From Falciphora oryzae (taxonomy: Eukaryota; Ascomycota; Sordariomycetes; Magnaporthales; Magnaporthaceae), in NCBI GenBank assembly GCA_000733355.1, contig JNVV01000089.1:6756-70755 (forward strand): DNA of 64,000 nucleotides, given 5' to 3'. Positions 46,543 to 56,206 of this stretch are shown one piece after another; the first letter of the stretch is position 1, and each line of letters starts with the position of its first letter. A model generated the notes under the pieces. That model was not told where the DNA came from. It saw only the letters and a program-made list of their open reading frames with translations, and did no database searches. The translations under genes were made by a program, and so were the position numbers.

Positions 46543-46682
46543 GTTTTATTAAAAACCAACGCCCACCCCAGGCGAGGGAGAAAAACGGTTAACGCCCTTA
46601 CGAGTCCACGAAAACTTGTCGTTGCACCAAGGAAAAGGAGAAAGTTAAAGGCCGAAAACAACCTCCTTAAAAAAGGGATAGT

Positions 46683-47209
46683 TGTAACACCCCACACAAA
46701 AGCATAGCCAGCAGCCGCAAAAAACGCCACCGGTAACCACAAAAAAAGCCTCCGGGTAGTAGCCGGAAGGGCGCAAGCCCTAACGGATATGCGGATCAGG
46801 AAAGTTTAACTTTGCGACACGCGCGCCGATCAGCCCCCGCAAATCAGCCCGGCCCGGAACCCTAAAAGGGACGAAACACATCCGGCTCCGACGGACGCCG
46901 CGGAGGAGGCAGTGTGCCGATAACAACCGAAAGGCAGGCCCTAACGGACGCTACGGAGGAAGAGGCGCGCCAACGACAGCCGAAGGACGGACGGAGGGCT
47001 AAAGCATAAGGAAGGCCCGAAAGACCCCCTGTAAAGGAGGTTCGGAGGGCAAGCTATCGTTTTTATTTCTACCTACACTATAAACTTGTTAAGCCCTGCA
47101 CGAATACGACTGTGGAGCTGCTGAACCTCTAAAACCTCCCTGCGAAAACCCCCCTTTTCTAGGCCTAACACTACTATAGCTGGCTATAGTAGGGCGGAGG
47201 CCTGTTACA
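46683..47209 (+). repeat. 3' LTR of element A (type 1, 527 bp)
   Basis: Preceded by the polypurine AAAAAAGGGATAG and bounded by TGTAACACCCC and CCTGTTACA. Compared by eye with the solo copy at 45,141 it shows about 30 G-to-A but only about five C-to-T differences. Confidence 0.95.
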
Positions 47210-47214
47210 CGCCG

Positions 47215-47398
47215 GAATGCGGCCTAAACTCCGTGTGCCTTGGGCTTGCCCCAAGGTTTAGTTCTACTAGCCGCCTCGATAGCAACATATAGCCTAGTGT
47301 CAAGCTTAAGTAGCGCTAGCACGTTGTATGCCCCTTAGGAGGCAGGGACTAGTAAATCCCGACTATAACGACGTTAAATATACTCTCTCTCTCTCTCT
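47215..47398 (+). repeat. Repeat R, copy R1, 3' part with (CT)n tail
   Basis: Continues R1 after element A: GAATGCGGCC, CCTTGGGCTTGCCCC, TAGGCAGGGACT-like and GACGTTAAATATA blocks match R2 (56,400-56,225, reversed). It ends in a CT-dinucleotide run at about 47,382-47,398. No target duplication for R1 was found. Confidence 0.85.
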
Positions 47399-48132
47399 TA
47401 GTTCTACTGTAGCGGACTACCTGCCATCTTCCTCATCTCACCCCGCCACCTAACCGTCCAAACGCTCCTTTTCCCTGGTACGCACCAAGCCACCGCTGCC
47501 GTATGGTCCAGCTTGGCCTCACCAATGGCTAATACACCACAGCCACGTACAAAGCGTGCCTTTTGCCATTTATAAATAGCTAGTTCTCGATCCCTTCGGT
47601 CTCCTCAAACTTTAAAGAGGGGCATCTATCTATTTTTATTTAAGCCTTCTACTTACAACAATCTTCCGGCCTCCCCGGCCGGCCGGCTGTTGCCTACCAC
47701 TAACCCCACTACACCAACCACAGGGCAAGCCAGGTTGGCTCCTGAAAGAAGGCTTGGTTGAAACATTATTGAAATCATGCATATTGAAATTAGTTTTCGG
47801 CGATGCCGAAAGAAAATCAAAGAAGTTAGCAAAGAGTAAGCCTTAGATGTAACGCGGCCTGTTACATTCGCTCAACACATCTGCAGCCCAGCCTCTTAAA
47901 GAGATTTTCCGAGTGTGATAGCAAGGCAGATTCACATGCCCCTAAAGCTAGGAGGGGCCGTTTTTCAGGACCAATCCGTAAGATTACTAGCTCCACGGTT
48001 ACATTGCGGGAAGCTGTTATCAAAGCTGCGGAGTCATATACTGGGCATTAAACCGGGCCAGTAAGCTGATATAAACCGTTCTTAAAAGATATTGTGAATT
48101 CCCTTATGCTATTCGTGGAAACGGGAGTAAAA
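47399..48132. other. Intergenic, no gene recognised
   Basis: Contains a TATA-like TTTATAAATAGC near 47,570 and a GGCCGGCCGG palindrome near 47,680. A 19-bp imperfect palindrome TGTAACGCGGCCTGTTACA lies at 47,848-47,866, resembling the two ends of a type-1 LTR fused together. No coding region found. Confidence 0.5.
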
Positions 48133-48669
48133 TGTAACAAACGGCGGCCTCCTTAAGGAAGGGAGGTCACGTCTAAAGGGAAAAAGGGGGATCTCAAAGG
48201 TTCAGCAACTCAACAGTCTGGTTTGTGCAAAGCTCGACAAGCTAATGATGACAAGAAACAAGAAACGATTGCTTGGCCTTCGAACTCCCTTCATAGGGGG
48301 TCCTGCAGGCCCTTCTTATGCACAGCCTCCCAGCCATCCCTCGGCTGCCGTCGGCAGAGTCTCCTCCTCCATGATGCCCGTCCGGGCTGGCTGTGCTTTA
48401 GTGCGTCATGGTCTGGAACAACATGCCACTCACCTCCTGGTACAACATGCCACTAACCCTTTGGTCTGGAACAACATGCCACTGATCCTTTGGTTTGGAA
48501 TAACATGCCACTGACCTCCTGGTTTGGAACAACATGCCACTGACCTCCTGGTCTGGAACAACATGCCACTCTGGCGTACGCCCCTTTGGCCACTACCGGA
48601 GTCCCCCCTTGAGGCTACCCGTGGCGGTCCTTAGGGCTGCTGATCGTGGCTGCGGATCGGGGTGTTACA
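48133..48669 (-). repeat. Solo LTR (537 bp), relative of type 2
   Basis: Bounded by TGTAACA and TGTTACA and flanked by a perfect 5-bp duplication TAAAA (48,128-48,132 and 48,670-48,674). The left 200 bp align with the distal half of the type-2 LTR of B (CAAAGGTTCAGC, GCTCGACAA, AACGATTGCTTG), giving minus orientation. The middle holds a 29-bp tandem array not present in the other LTRs. Confidence 0.93.
48409..48570 (-). repeat. 29-bp tandem array within the solo LTR
   Basis: Six occurrences of ACAACATGCCACT or its one-base variant in units of about 29 bp (one shortened), each spaced by CTGGTCTGGA-like sequence. The units have no gaps of unique sequence between them, so this is a minisatellite and not a CRISPR-like array. 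Confidence 0.9.
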
Positions 48670-49740
48670 TAAAACCTGGTCAAAATCATTAACGAGGTCC
48701 ATATGACCTTGACGATCTTACAATATAGCAGTTCTTGCGGGGCCGGGTTTTCCAGCTGCCCCTTTAAAGTTGGCTGAGAAAAATAGAGAATTTAATCGAA
48801 GATTTGGCAAAGGGATGAGAGCGGCTAAAAAGTTGTAACATGGAAAAGTGAAGTAGGCCTAGCTGTCTTCCCGGTATCTAACCTTAAGTACAGATCAGGA
48901 CTGCAACACAAGCTGAATTATAATGAAATGCAATCATTTGTAAATAAGAGGAATAAAAACGGGTTTGAAATATAGATAGCTACGGAGTAGGAAATTTTTT
49001 TTTTTAAAAGTATACTCCTTTACAATACCAGGCAGAAAGGAATAAGCAGTTGATTTGCATAAACGTAAAGCAGCGTGGAAATAAGCAGCTACAGCCCAAG
49101 TAAGAAAAGTGAGTAGCTAACGAGATTGGCTGGCTGGGTGTGCAGGAGGAGGGGTGGGAATTGTAAAGTGGATACCCAGGTGATTGATTGCTCGAATCAG
49201 AAAGCTCAATCGGGAAGCGCTATACCAAAAAGAGAAGTGACCGAAAACGGAAATGCCGCTAAACCGGCGGGGGATTTCCATGGAACAACTTTACAGGTTT
49301 GCATACCAAAAATTGCTTATAAACGGGGCAAACCCTTGAAGTCCAACTGATAGCGCTACCTATTTTACTGTGTACCTATACTGGAGTTCAAATACCGAGA
49401 AAATTAAGGCTTTTAATCAACCAGAACAAAATGATCTTCACCCCGAGGTCTGGTCGCACTTAAAGGGATACACAAATGGATGGGCTCTCCGTCTCTGCGG
49501 CTCAAAATAAGTGTCGGGTCACATAGCGCAGGGATAGATCCCTTCCATGGACCTAGCGGGCGGAGCCGAATCTGACAATCGATGATCAACTGCGGGCCCT
49601 GAGGATGATCCATCACGTGATCTTCCCTCCTGTGGCCGTCAGCCGGGGTTCCCCCCGCTGGGCCACGTCTCCATGGGCGCGCCCCCGACTCTATCGAATC
49701 CGCAAAGCAGCTGCACGACACAATTCTGGACCATCGAGTC
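48670..49740. other. Intergenic, AT-rich in its first half
   Basis: No gene recognised. Short frames at 49,126-49,350 (plus) and 49,413-49,721 (minus) lack family resemblance, although the latter has a balanced composition and might be a coding relic. Confidence 0.5.
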
Positions 49741-50312
49741 TACGATACTAACGATGTCGAATTCCGTTTCGATATGTATTTTATCCCAAACGGCAGTTGG
49801 GGCGATTGCATGCGGCGCTACCGCGCGTCCCTTTCCGCGCGAGGCAGCTTTTGGCCCAGATCGAGGCCCTCCGGCGCGGCGTCGCACCCCCGGCACCGGA
49901 TCCGGAAAGAGAAGGGGTGAGGATGCCCGGGCTAGTGCCTTCTTACATACGCGACGGGGGTTCGGACCGCTACCACGCCATTATTTACATTTGCGACGCC
50001 GCGGATTGGCGGGGCGGCGAGGACGAGACCATGACGAGGCTCGAGTTTGAACCATTGTCCAAGGAGGAGTACGAAGAGTCCGAAAAAGACCCGGACGACC
50101 CGCGCGAACCGGACGAGCTCCCGGAGACCAAGGCCGTGCCCGAGGCCATCCACGACGGCAGCCCGCGGCACGGCAAACCGCGCGCGGCCGACGAGCCTTG
50201 GTTTGCCGTAAACTCGATAGGCATGTATTTGTACCGGATAGCCGCTTTGGAGGATCGTGGTGGAGGGCCGCAATGGGAGCAGGCGAGGAACGAGGGCTGG
50301 ACTTCTTGGTAA
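49741..50312 (+). pseudogene. Unrecognised acidic protein, probably frameshifted
   Basis: The main frame (49,797-50,312) has no ATG at its start. It reads RQLLAQIEALRRGVAPPAP, GLVPSYIRDGGSDRYHAIIY, a very acidic stretch around residues 85-120 and SIGMYLYRIAALEDRGGG. Just upstream, another frame reads NDVEFRFDMYFIPNGSWGDC, which looks coding too, suggesting one frameshift near 49,800. No known domain was recognised. Confidence 0.4.
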
Positions 50313-50539
50313 ACGGGCGCTGGGAAGAGACCGGGGCTATGGAGGCACGTGTGGGCTGAAAACTCCATTTGTTGCCCGATGATGGGCGCCGAGGGTGCAC
50401 GTGTATTGGCATTGGTGTTGTACAATGGACGATGGTGGCTTTTCCTTCAATGGCTATTAGGGACCCAGGTACCTACCGACCCGAACCAGACGGTGCTCAA
50501 GAAAGCGGAGAGATCACGCATGCAGCGGAGCGTACGCTG

Positions 50540-51150
50540 CACATGCGGCAGCATAGGCGTCGGCATGCTCAGGGCCGTAGTGTCCGTGGCGGGGAACAGC
50601 GACGAGGATGCCGTCCTCGAGGCCAAGGTCGACGAGCGTCGCGACGCGGACGTCCAGAGCCCCGTGGATCAGGTCGAGGCCCCAGAATCATGCAGGGGCC
50701 CTCAAGAAGCAACAGCGGCAGCAGACGGGACGAGCTGGCGGACGCGTCGTGGATGCAGGCGACGGCGGGCGGCGCCTGGACCCGCCACGGGCGCACAGAA
50801 ACGACGAGGCGCCTGACGCCGGGGAAGAAGGCGTGAAGCACGTCCAACTACAGGCGGGGATCGTGCTCGAAGACGACGTCCTGGACCTCGACGTGGTAGA
50901 CCCGGCCGAATCCCTCGCACGGCGGCGGCTTCTCATCCTGGACGCAGGGGCGGCTTAAGGCGACGAGCTCGTGATCCATGCCGAAGTACAGGCAGCACAC
51001 GGCGCAACGCGCTGGCCAGCCAGAGTGCATCGCCAGGCGGCGGTACGGGCCGACCTCGTCGGCGGACTCGATCCCTCGAACTTTCCAGGCGAGGCGGTGC
51101 AGGATCGTGGCCGTCCAGCACCACTGAAGTATTGCCACTGGACGTCAAGT
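50540..51150 (-). pseudogene. Unrecognised protein-coding relic
   Basis: Minus-strand sequence with protein-like content. It reads VGPYRRLAMHSGWPARCAVC, GFGRVYHVEVQDVVFEHDPR, a TAG, and then VLHAFFPGVRRLVVSVRPWR. After a frame change near 50,690 come LIHGALDVRVATLVDLGLED and VAVPRHGHYGPEHADAYAAA. The cysteine cluster (CAVCCLYFGMDHELV) and the repeated hydrophobic blocks resemble F-box-adjacent fungal proteins only loosely; I cannot assign it. At least one stop and one frameshift argue for decay. Confidence 0.4.
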
Positions 51151-51952
51151 TGGTCTTGGTCTGGCTGGGTTAGGTACCAAGACGTGGACACCTACCTGCC
51201 TGCCTATATTTTTCGACCTTTTCACACGCCGAGCATGCTTCTCTTTGCCCAAAAATTTGCATTTCCATAATGACTGTGAAATCCGTTATAAAATACCTCT
51301 TACTATTGGACTAATTAGACTTTCCTCGACCCATTTCCGTGCTAAATCAAATCATAAAGTCGGTGGCATATTCCGTTCCATCCCCTTACAACGCCTTCGG
51401 CCAGGGAAACACCACTGGCACCTGCCGGATGCCTGTAAAAAAGCACATGCCGAGCAGCCAACTGCGGATCCGTAGCCGGGGCGTGCCATCTTTATCTCGA
51501 AGCCCTTCGATATCAACTCCAAACGAAGCGTAATAATCAATGTCGTTCGCGTCAATTGCACGCGAGCCTTCGTCGCGCGGCCGTACAAACGTGAAGACGA
51601 AAAACGGCTGCAACCGTGGTTTTTCCTATGCGTCGCGACTCTAGCTTCGATCTGGCATGATAAAAATAGCGGAGTAATCGTTATACGATAATCCCGGGTG
51701 CCAGATTCTCCCAAGCCTGAGGCTCCGGCGCGCGTGGATCGCTGCCGCCAACTCCTCAGCCATAGCCAAAAAATGCTCCTCGGTAAAGGTCCGGGGCCTA
51801 TCCCTAGCGCGAGATACGCGACTGTCCCTCCTAAGGTACTCGTCCAGGTGGTTGGCAAGCTCGCAGTAATCGGAGTCCTGCAAGTGGAGCACCAGCTGCA
51901 GCAGGAGCTTCCGGTCTTCCAATTTCATAAAACCGTTAGGATCGTTAATAAA

Positions 51953-52070
51953 GGGGTCATTTATCGAGCACGTAAGAAATGTTATCCAGCACGTAAAAAG
52001 CGGAGCCCACAGTGCAACATCGAGACCCACTGGACACTTAGAATTTCCCAGCCAATTCCTATGCAGGCCT
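51953..52070. repeat. MULE left terminal inverted repeat
   Basis: 118 bp, inverted relative to 54,544-54,661. Differs mainly in a patch of about 10 bp (AAGCGGAGCC against TGTGGGGTGT). Confidence 0.93.
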
Positions 52071-52142
52071 GTGGTTAACTGTGGTTACCTACGTAAATCA
52101 ACAGAGTTGACATTCCTTTACAAATTGAAGTTATTCACAAGT

Positions 52143-54521
52143 TTAGATCAGCCCCTGGAGCTCCTCCTGGGCCTCAAGCTCGGCGTTTTCATGCTGAGTG
52201 GCCTGCGCGTCCAATTTCCCCTCAAAATCAGTAGGAATCAGCGACATCTCGCCATCAGCCTGGACAGGAACCTCCTCAACGTCTGCCAGATTAGCCAGGT
52301 AACGTGCAGAGGCCCGCGATCCCTCCGTGCCCGCCTCGTATAGATCTGCAGGCTCTGCAACAACAGGCGAGGCGGCTCGTTTACCCTTGCTTTTGGCAGT
52401 GCCCCTGCCACGGGTAAAGCCCCTGCCGCGGGCAGTCCCTCCGCCCCTTACCCTCGCCATCACCGCCGGCGCCGTTGAGGGCGGTGCCTCTGCATCTCGC
52501 AGTTCCTCGGCCTCGGCAATCTCGAAGGCGCTCGGTAGTCGCCTGGTGGTTAATTTGGTCTTTTCCATAGCCACGGAGCCTTTGGGACGGCCCTTGGACT
52601 GGATAACCTGCGGATCGTATGGTCCTAAAGTCGCAGGGCCGTATTGGAAGACTTCATTGCGGTGCCAACGCCAATAGGAGTTAACAAGCCGCAACGGGAG
52701 GGGTTCGGCTTGTTTGAGGTAGTTAAACAGAACGTGGCAGCAGGGCAGGCCGTGAGAGACCGGGATCGTGCAAGCGCAGGGCCGGCCCGGAAGGAGATCC
52801 TCGGCAGCAGGCCGGGCCGGTGGTAGGTCCCAACGGCCACGGCGTGGCTGCTTAGGGATAGCCCCCATCTCCTTTTTGATCGCATGCAGGGCGGCAGGGA
52901 CGACTTTATGCTTCAACTCGGCGAAGAGGGCGCCCTCCACCTCCAACGGCACTTTATTCATGCCCTGGAGACGCGCCAGCGAGATTGCAGTCACCTGGGA
53001 TTGCCAGAACTGCTGCAGGCGTCGAAAGACTGTGGCCAAGTCGCCTCCAGAGCTGACGAGAAAGAGCTTAAGTGCGTTGTGCGAGGATTCGACGATAGAG
53101 GTGGTACGGTGGCCCCAATGCAGTCCCTGATCAACCCAATAATCGACCAGTACCTCCTTGAAGTCCCTTAGCCACGTCTCTACCGCGTAGTCGACTGCCT
53201 CTCGTGGGTACTGCTGATTGCGGCGGAAGTTTGTAAGCCTTTCGTTGTATTCTGCTTCCGTTTTCGAGATCAGCAAGGAGTTCTAGTCCTTGAGATACTG
53301 CTTAAACGTCGGATTCCGCTGTATTTTGCCGTCGGGGAGCTTTTTTGCAGCCGGAAAACAACGTTTTCCCCTGGCGAGTACGTTCATGTTAACGTGCCAA
53401 CGGCAAAGGAGCCATAAGATTTTGCTGAACTCCGCGTCAGCTTTGAGGGCGTTGATTAAGGCCAACTCGCGATCCGTCAAAATCAGCCGTGGGAGAGGGA
53501 TAGAGTGCCCGGCCAGATACTCGCGCAACGTGTTGAGGGCCCACGCGTAGGGCTCTTGCTTTTCGTGGTTCAAAAAGACGGCGGCGATCGAAAATGACTT
53601 CCTAAAAGGCTGGATTCCGCATATATTCAAGAGCGGCATGTTGAAGCGGTTTGTCTTGTAGGTAGAGTCGAGCATCAGGACGTCTGGGGCGGCTTCGAGG
53701 AGGGGAAGCGTTGCCTTGGGCGCGATGAAAAGGCACTCGATTCTGCCATGCTTGTCGCGTAAGTCGTTGAAATAGTATTCATTCCGGTCATTGAGTTGCT
53801 GTAAAAACCCATCAGTTAGCAAAGAAATTGATGATTTTATCATCGAAGCTGTGGGAAAGCCGAAACCTACGTCAAAAAGCCACTGGATCGGAGTGCGCCC
53901 TGCGAGTTCCTCCCTCCGGAGGGCGTGCAGTAGGTTCTGCAAATCTTGGTAGGTAAATTCGGCCTCCGCGCCCTCCTCCTGCAAAGTGGTGATAATCTGG
54001 CGAGGTCTAACCCCGGACTTCCACATGCTGATGATCTGGGCTTGGTTTTTGCGGAGGTTTTGCTGCCGGAACGAGCTGAACGCAACTGCTGGAAGAAGCT
54101 CGTGGTTGTGGGTAGGTTCGGTGCCATCGCGGGCAACAACTTTCTCGGCGCTCCAGAAGCCAGCGACGAGCTTCAAATTGACCTTGTAGGGGCAGGCTGT
54201 CATCTGCGAGGCCGTTTTTCTGCGCTTAGAATCGTGTACGTGATGGTCGCCTTTGGAGGCTGAAGCACGGCCCTTGGCGCAACGGAAGGTGATGCGGCGC
54301 GTCTCGCCGGATCGCGGGTATCGCTCATGGACCGCCAGATCAAAGCCGTTACTGTAGGCGTACTCTTTGAGCGCCGCCTGCGCTTGATCGGCCGTAGGGA
54401 AGCCCTCGGGCGGTAGGGCGGGCAAAGGGGACGCCATACCGGTAGCCGTGGTGCAGGCGTTGTTGTGCGGGAAAAAATTGCCCGGGGTCGCTTTGGTGAA
54501 GTGCATAAAAAACGTCATCAA
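52143..54521 (-). pseudogene. MULE transposase (FAR1-like, DDE core, SWIM finger), one amber codon
   Basis: 793 codons in one frame. The N-terminal FAR1/WRKY-GCM1-like zinc region has AYSNGFDLAVHERYPRSG, FRCAKGR, ACPYKVNL and THNHELLP. The MULE core has APDVLMLDSTYKTNRFNMPL (first Asp), RLILTDRELALINALKADAE (second Asp) and LCRWHVNMNVLARGK. The SWIM finger CACTIPVSHGLPCCHVL is followed by a Gly/Arg-rich AT-hook-like tail (RVRGGGTARGRGFTRGRGTA). The only defect is TAG at 53,283-53,285 in KD*NSLL, where CAG would read Gln. It could have been active recently. Confidence 0.93.
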
Positions 54522-54543
54522 TTGAGGGATTCTAGGCGGCCAT

Positions 54544-54661
54544 AGGCCTGCATAGGAATTGGCTGGGAAATTCTAAGTGTCCAGTGGGTCTCGATGTTGC
54601 ACTGTACACCCCACATTTTACGTGCTGGATAACATTTCTTACGTGCTCGATAAATGACCCC
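54544..54661. repeat. MULE right terminal inverted repeat
   Basis: Inverted partner of 51,953-52,070; ends TGACCCC followed by the duplication TTAATAAA. Confidence 0.93.
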
Positions 54662-56206
54662 TTAATAAACGGCAGCTCCCACCCGAAATTCGCAATGTTG
54701 ATAGTGGGGCCAAGTTTCCACAGGTGACCTCTGGCCGCGACGCCGCTCGCCGTCAGCTCCACACAGGTCAAACGGCAGCCCTTGTTGAACGTAAGATGTC
54801 GGTGCTCGTTTTCGGGTGCCTGGAATTTCTTAAACATAAGCTTTTCCAAAGACTCCGAGGCCGTCAGCCCACCCACCGATACGGCGGCGTCGTTATCGTC
54901 GCCGTTGTCGAGGATTTCGCCGTTAAGGAGGCACATGGCCAACAGCGATAAGCTGAGGCTGCGGTCCTGCCGATTGAAAGCTTCCCCGTCCAGCCGGACC
55001 GGGTACCGACAGCAGTTGGCGACGATGGCGAGACGGTCCCACGGCTGCGATAGCGAGCGGGATTCGACGTCGGCGAGCACCTTCGGGGTCATGGAGCTCG
55101 ATTTGGAGAGCAAAAGCTGGTATTTCCCTGCCGCCCGCTCCACGTCCTTAATTTGCCGCATCTGGTTTGCCACTGCCAAATACCCCGCCACCCCGCGGAG
55201 AGCCTGGCACAGCAGCGTGGCCCGCTTAGAGAAGATGACGGATTTCACGCATAGCTCGCCTGGTATTTCGCCGAACACACAACTACCCCTCCTCGCTTCG
55301 AGCTGGAGCTTTAAGCCCCTTAGCGACGAGGAGTGGCGGATAAAGAGCTGCGTTTCCACCCCGCCGCGGTAGTTCTCCTAAAACGTCCACGCGCGCGTCC
55401 ACCAGCTGTCCTGCGTGATTTCGTAGAGCAGCGACAGAGCCATGCTCGCGTCGGGGATCGAAACCGTCCGCGAAAGCCGAGGTGCGGAACCGTTACTTCC
55501 TCTATCATCAACAAGGTCCCCTAACAGGACGCTATAAAGGAGACGTAGCTCGGAGGGGTCGTTTATCGGCCGACCTAATAGCGCAACGGGGTATTTGCTA
55601 AGCTGGTAGACGAGGTCCATAACCTGCAGGGCGTCGCGCCTCTGAGCGCAAATGGGATGGCTGGGGGAGCAGGGCCCGCTAGGACCCCTTGGGCACGCAT
55701 CCTGGCGGATGCAGTGTGCGTCGATCCAGAGCAGCTCGACGTTAAAGTGGCGCATATAGTGGAGGGCGCGGTCAAACACGCAGTTCCGGACCGACGAAGG
55801 CGGGAAAGCGGAGGGGAAATCCCAATCCTGGACATGGTAGCATCCATACTCGGGGTCTTCGTGCCTCGAGCAGTCCCAGGTGTACGACAACGCAACGTAC
55901 TGCCGGGTTTCAAAGGCGTCAATGGACGTTCGTTGCAGTGTGATGGCTTCCGGCGTCCCTCCGGGTCGGAGACATTGGAGGCTGGTGATAAAAGTAAGGA
56001 ATTTGTAGTGTTGTTTCTGGTTGCATTTGGCGCCGATATCGACGAGTTGAGAGATAATACAAGCCCCGTGTTGCTGGCTGAGCTGGTCAAGCGACTTTTT
56101 TTTATCGTCGTCGCCGCTCATCGTTGCAGTTGCCCTGCCCGCTTAGTTGGACCGGAGAGAATATGCACTGTTTTTAACGCGATAGCGGAATTCGAGGAAG
56201 CTTGAG

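Larger units (their letters stand above)
32321..47209 (+). mobile_element. Ty3/gypsy retrotransposon A with three nested insertions
   Basis: The 527-bp type-1 LTRs at both ends begin TGTAACACCCCACACA and end TGTTACA. Target duplication is CGCTG (32,316-32,320) against CGCCG (47,210-47,214), one transition apart. The intact site in R2 reads GGAGCGCCGGAATG, so the original was CGCCG. Inside are a LINE (36,943-44,377), a solo LTR of its own type (45,141-45,667) and a foreign solo LTR (46,277-46,542). Without these, the element would be about 6.7 kb. It is heavily RIP-mutated. Confidence 0.95.
51953..54661 (-). mobile_element. Hop-like MULE DNA transposon, 2,709 bp
   Basis: 118-bp terminal inverted repeats (51,953-52,070 and 54,544-54,661) start GGGGTCATTTATCGAGCACG and match except for a short internal patch. 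The target duplication is TTAATAAA (51,945-51,952 and 54,662-54,669), 8 bp as seen here; MULEs usually give 8-11. Carries a single transposase gene with one amber codon. It resembles the fungal Hop group in having a FAR1-like domain, MULE core and SWIM finger. Confidence 0.95.
51386..56121 (-). pseudogene. Second HET-domain gene, split by a MULE and nonsense-mutated
   Basis: From MSGDDDKKKSLDQLSQQHGA (56,121) the frame has HET motifs YVALSYTWDCSRHEDPEY and LLWIDAHCIRQDACP, then SWWTRAWTF, a TAG at 55,378-55,380 (the family reads WTFQE), and a long helical region. At WELPFI the MULE intervenes (51,953-54,661). After it the same frame resumes as NDPNGFMKLEDRKLLLQLVL and runs to the typical HET C-terminus (DANDIDYYASFGVDIEGLRD, WLLGMCFFTGIRQVPVVFPW) and a stop at 51,386. 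Further TAG codons lie at 51,626 and 51,641. Without the insert and one duplication it is 673 codons. Its R2 neighbour sits 86 bp before the ATG. Confidence 0.92.

Noticed and set aside
47848..47866. 19-bp palindrome TGTAACGCGGCCTGTTACA, like two LTR ends fused
   Set aside because: No target duplication flanks it and it is short enough to be chance.
48409..48570. Regular 29-bp repeats resembling a CRISPR array
   Set aside because: There are no unique spacers, the units are degenerate tandem copies inside an LTR, and the genome is eukaryotic.
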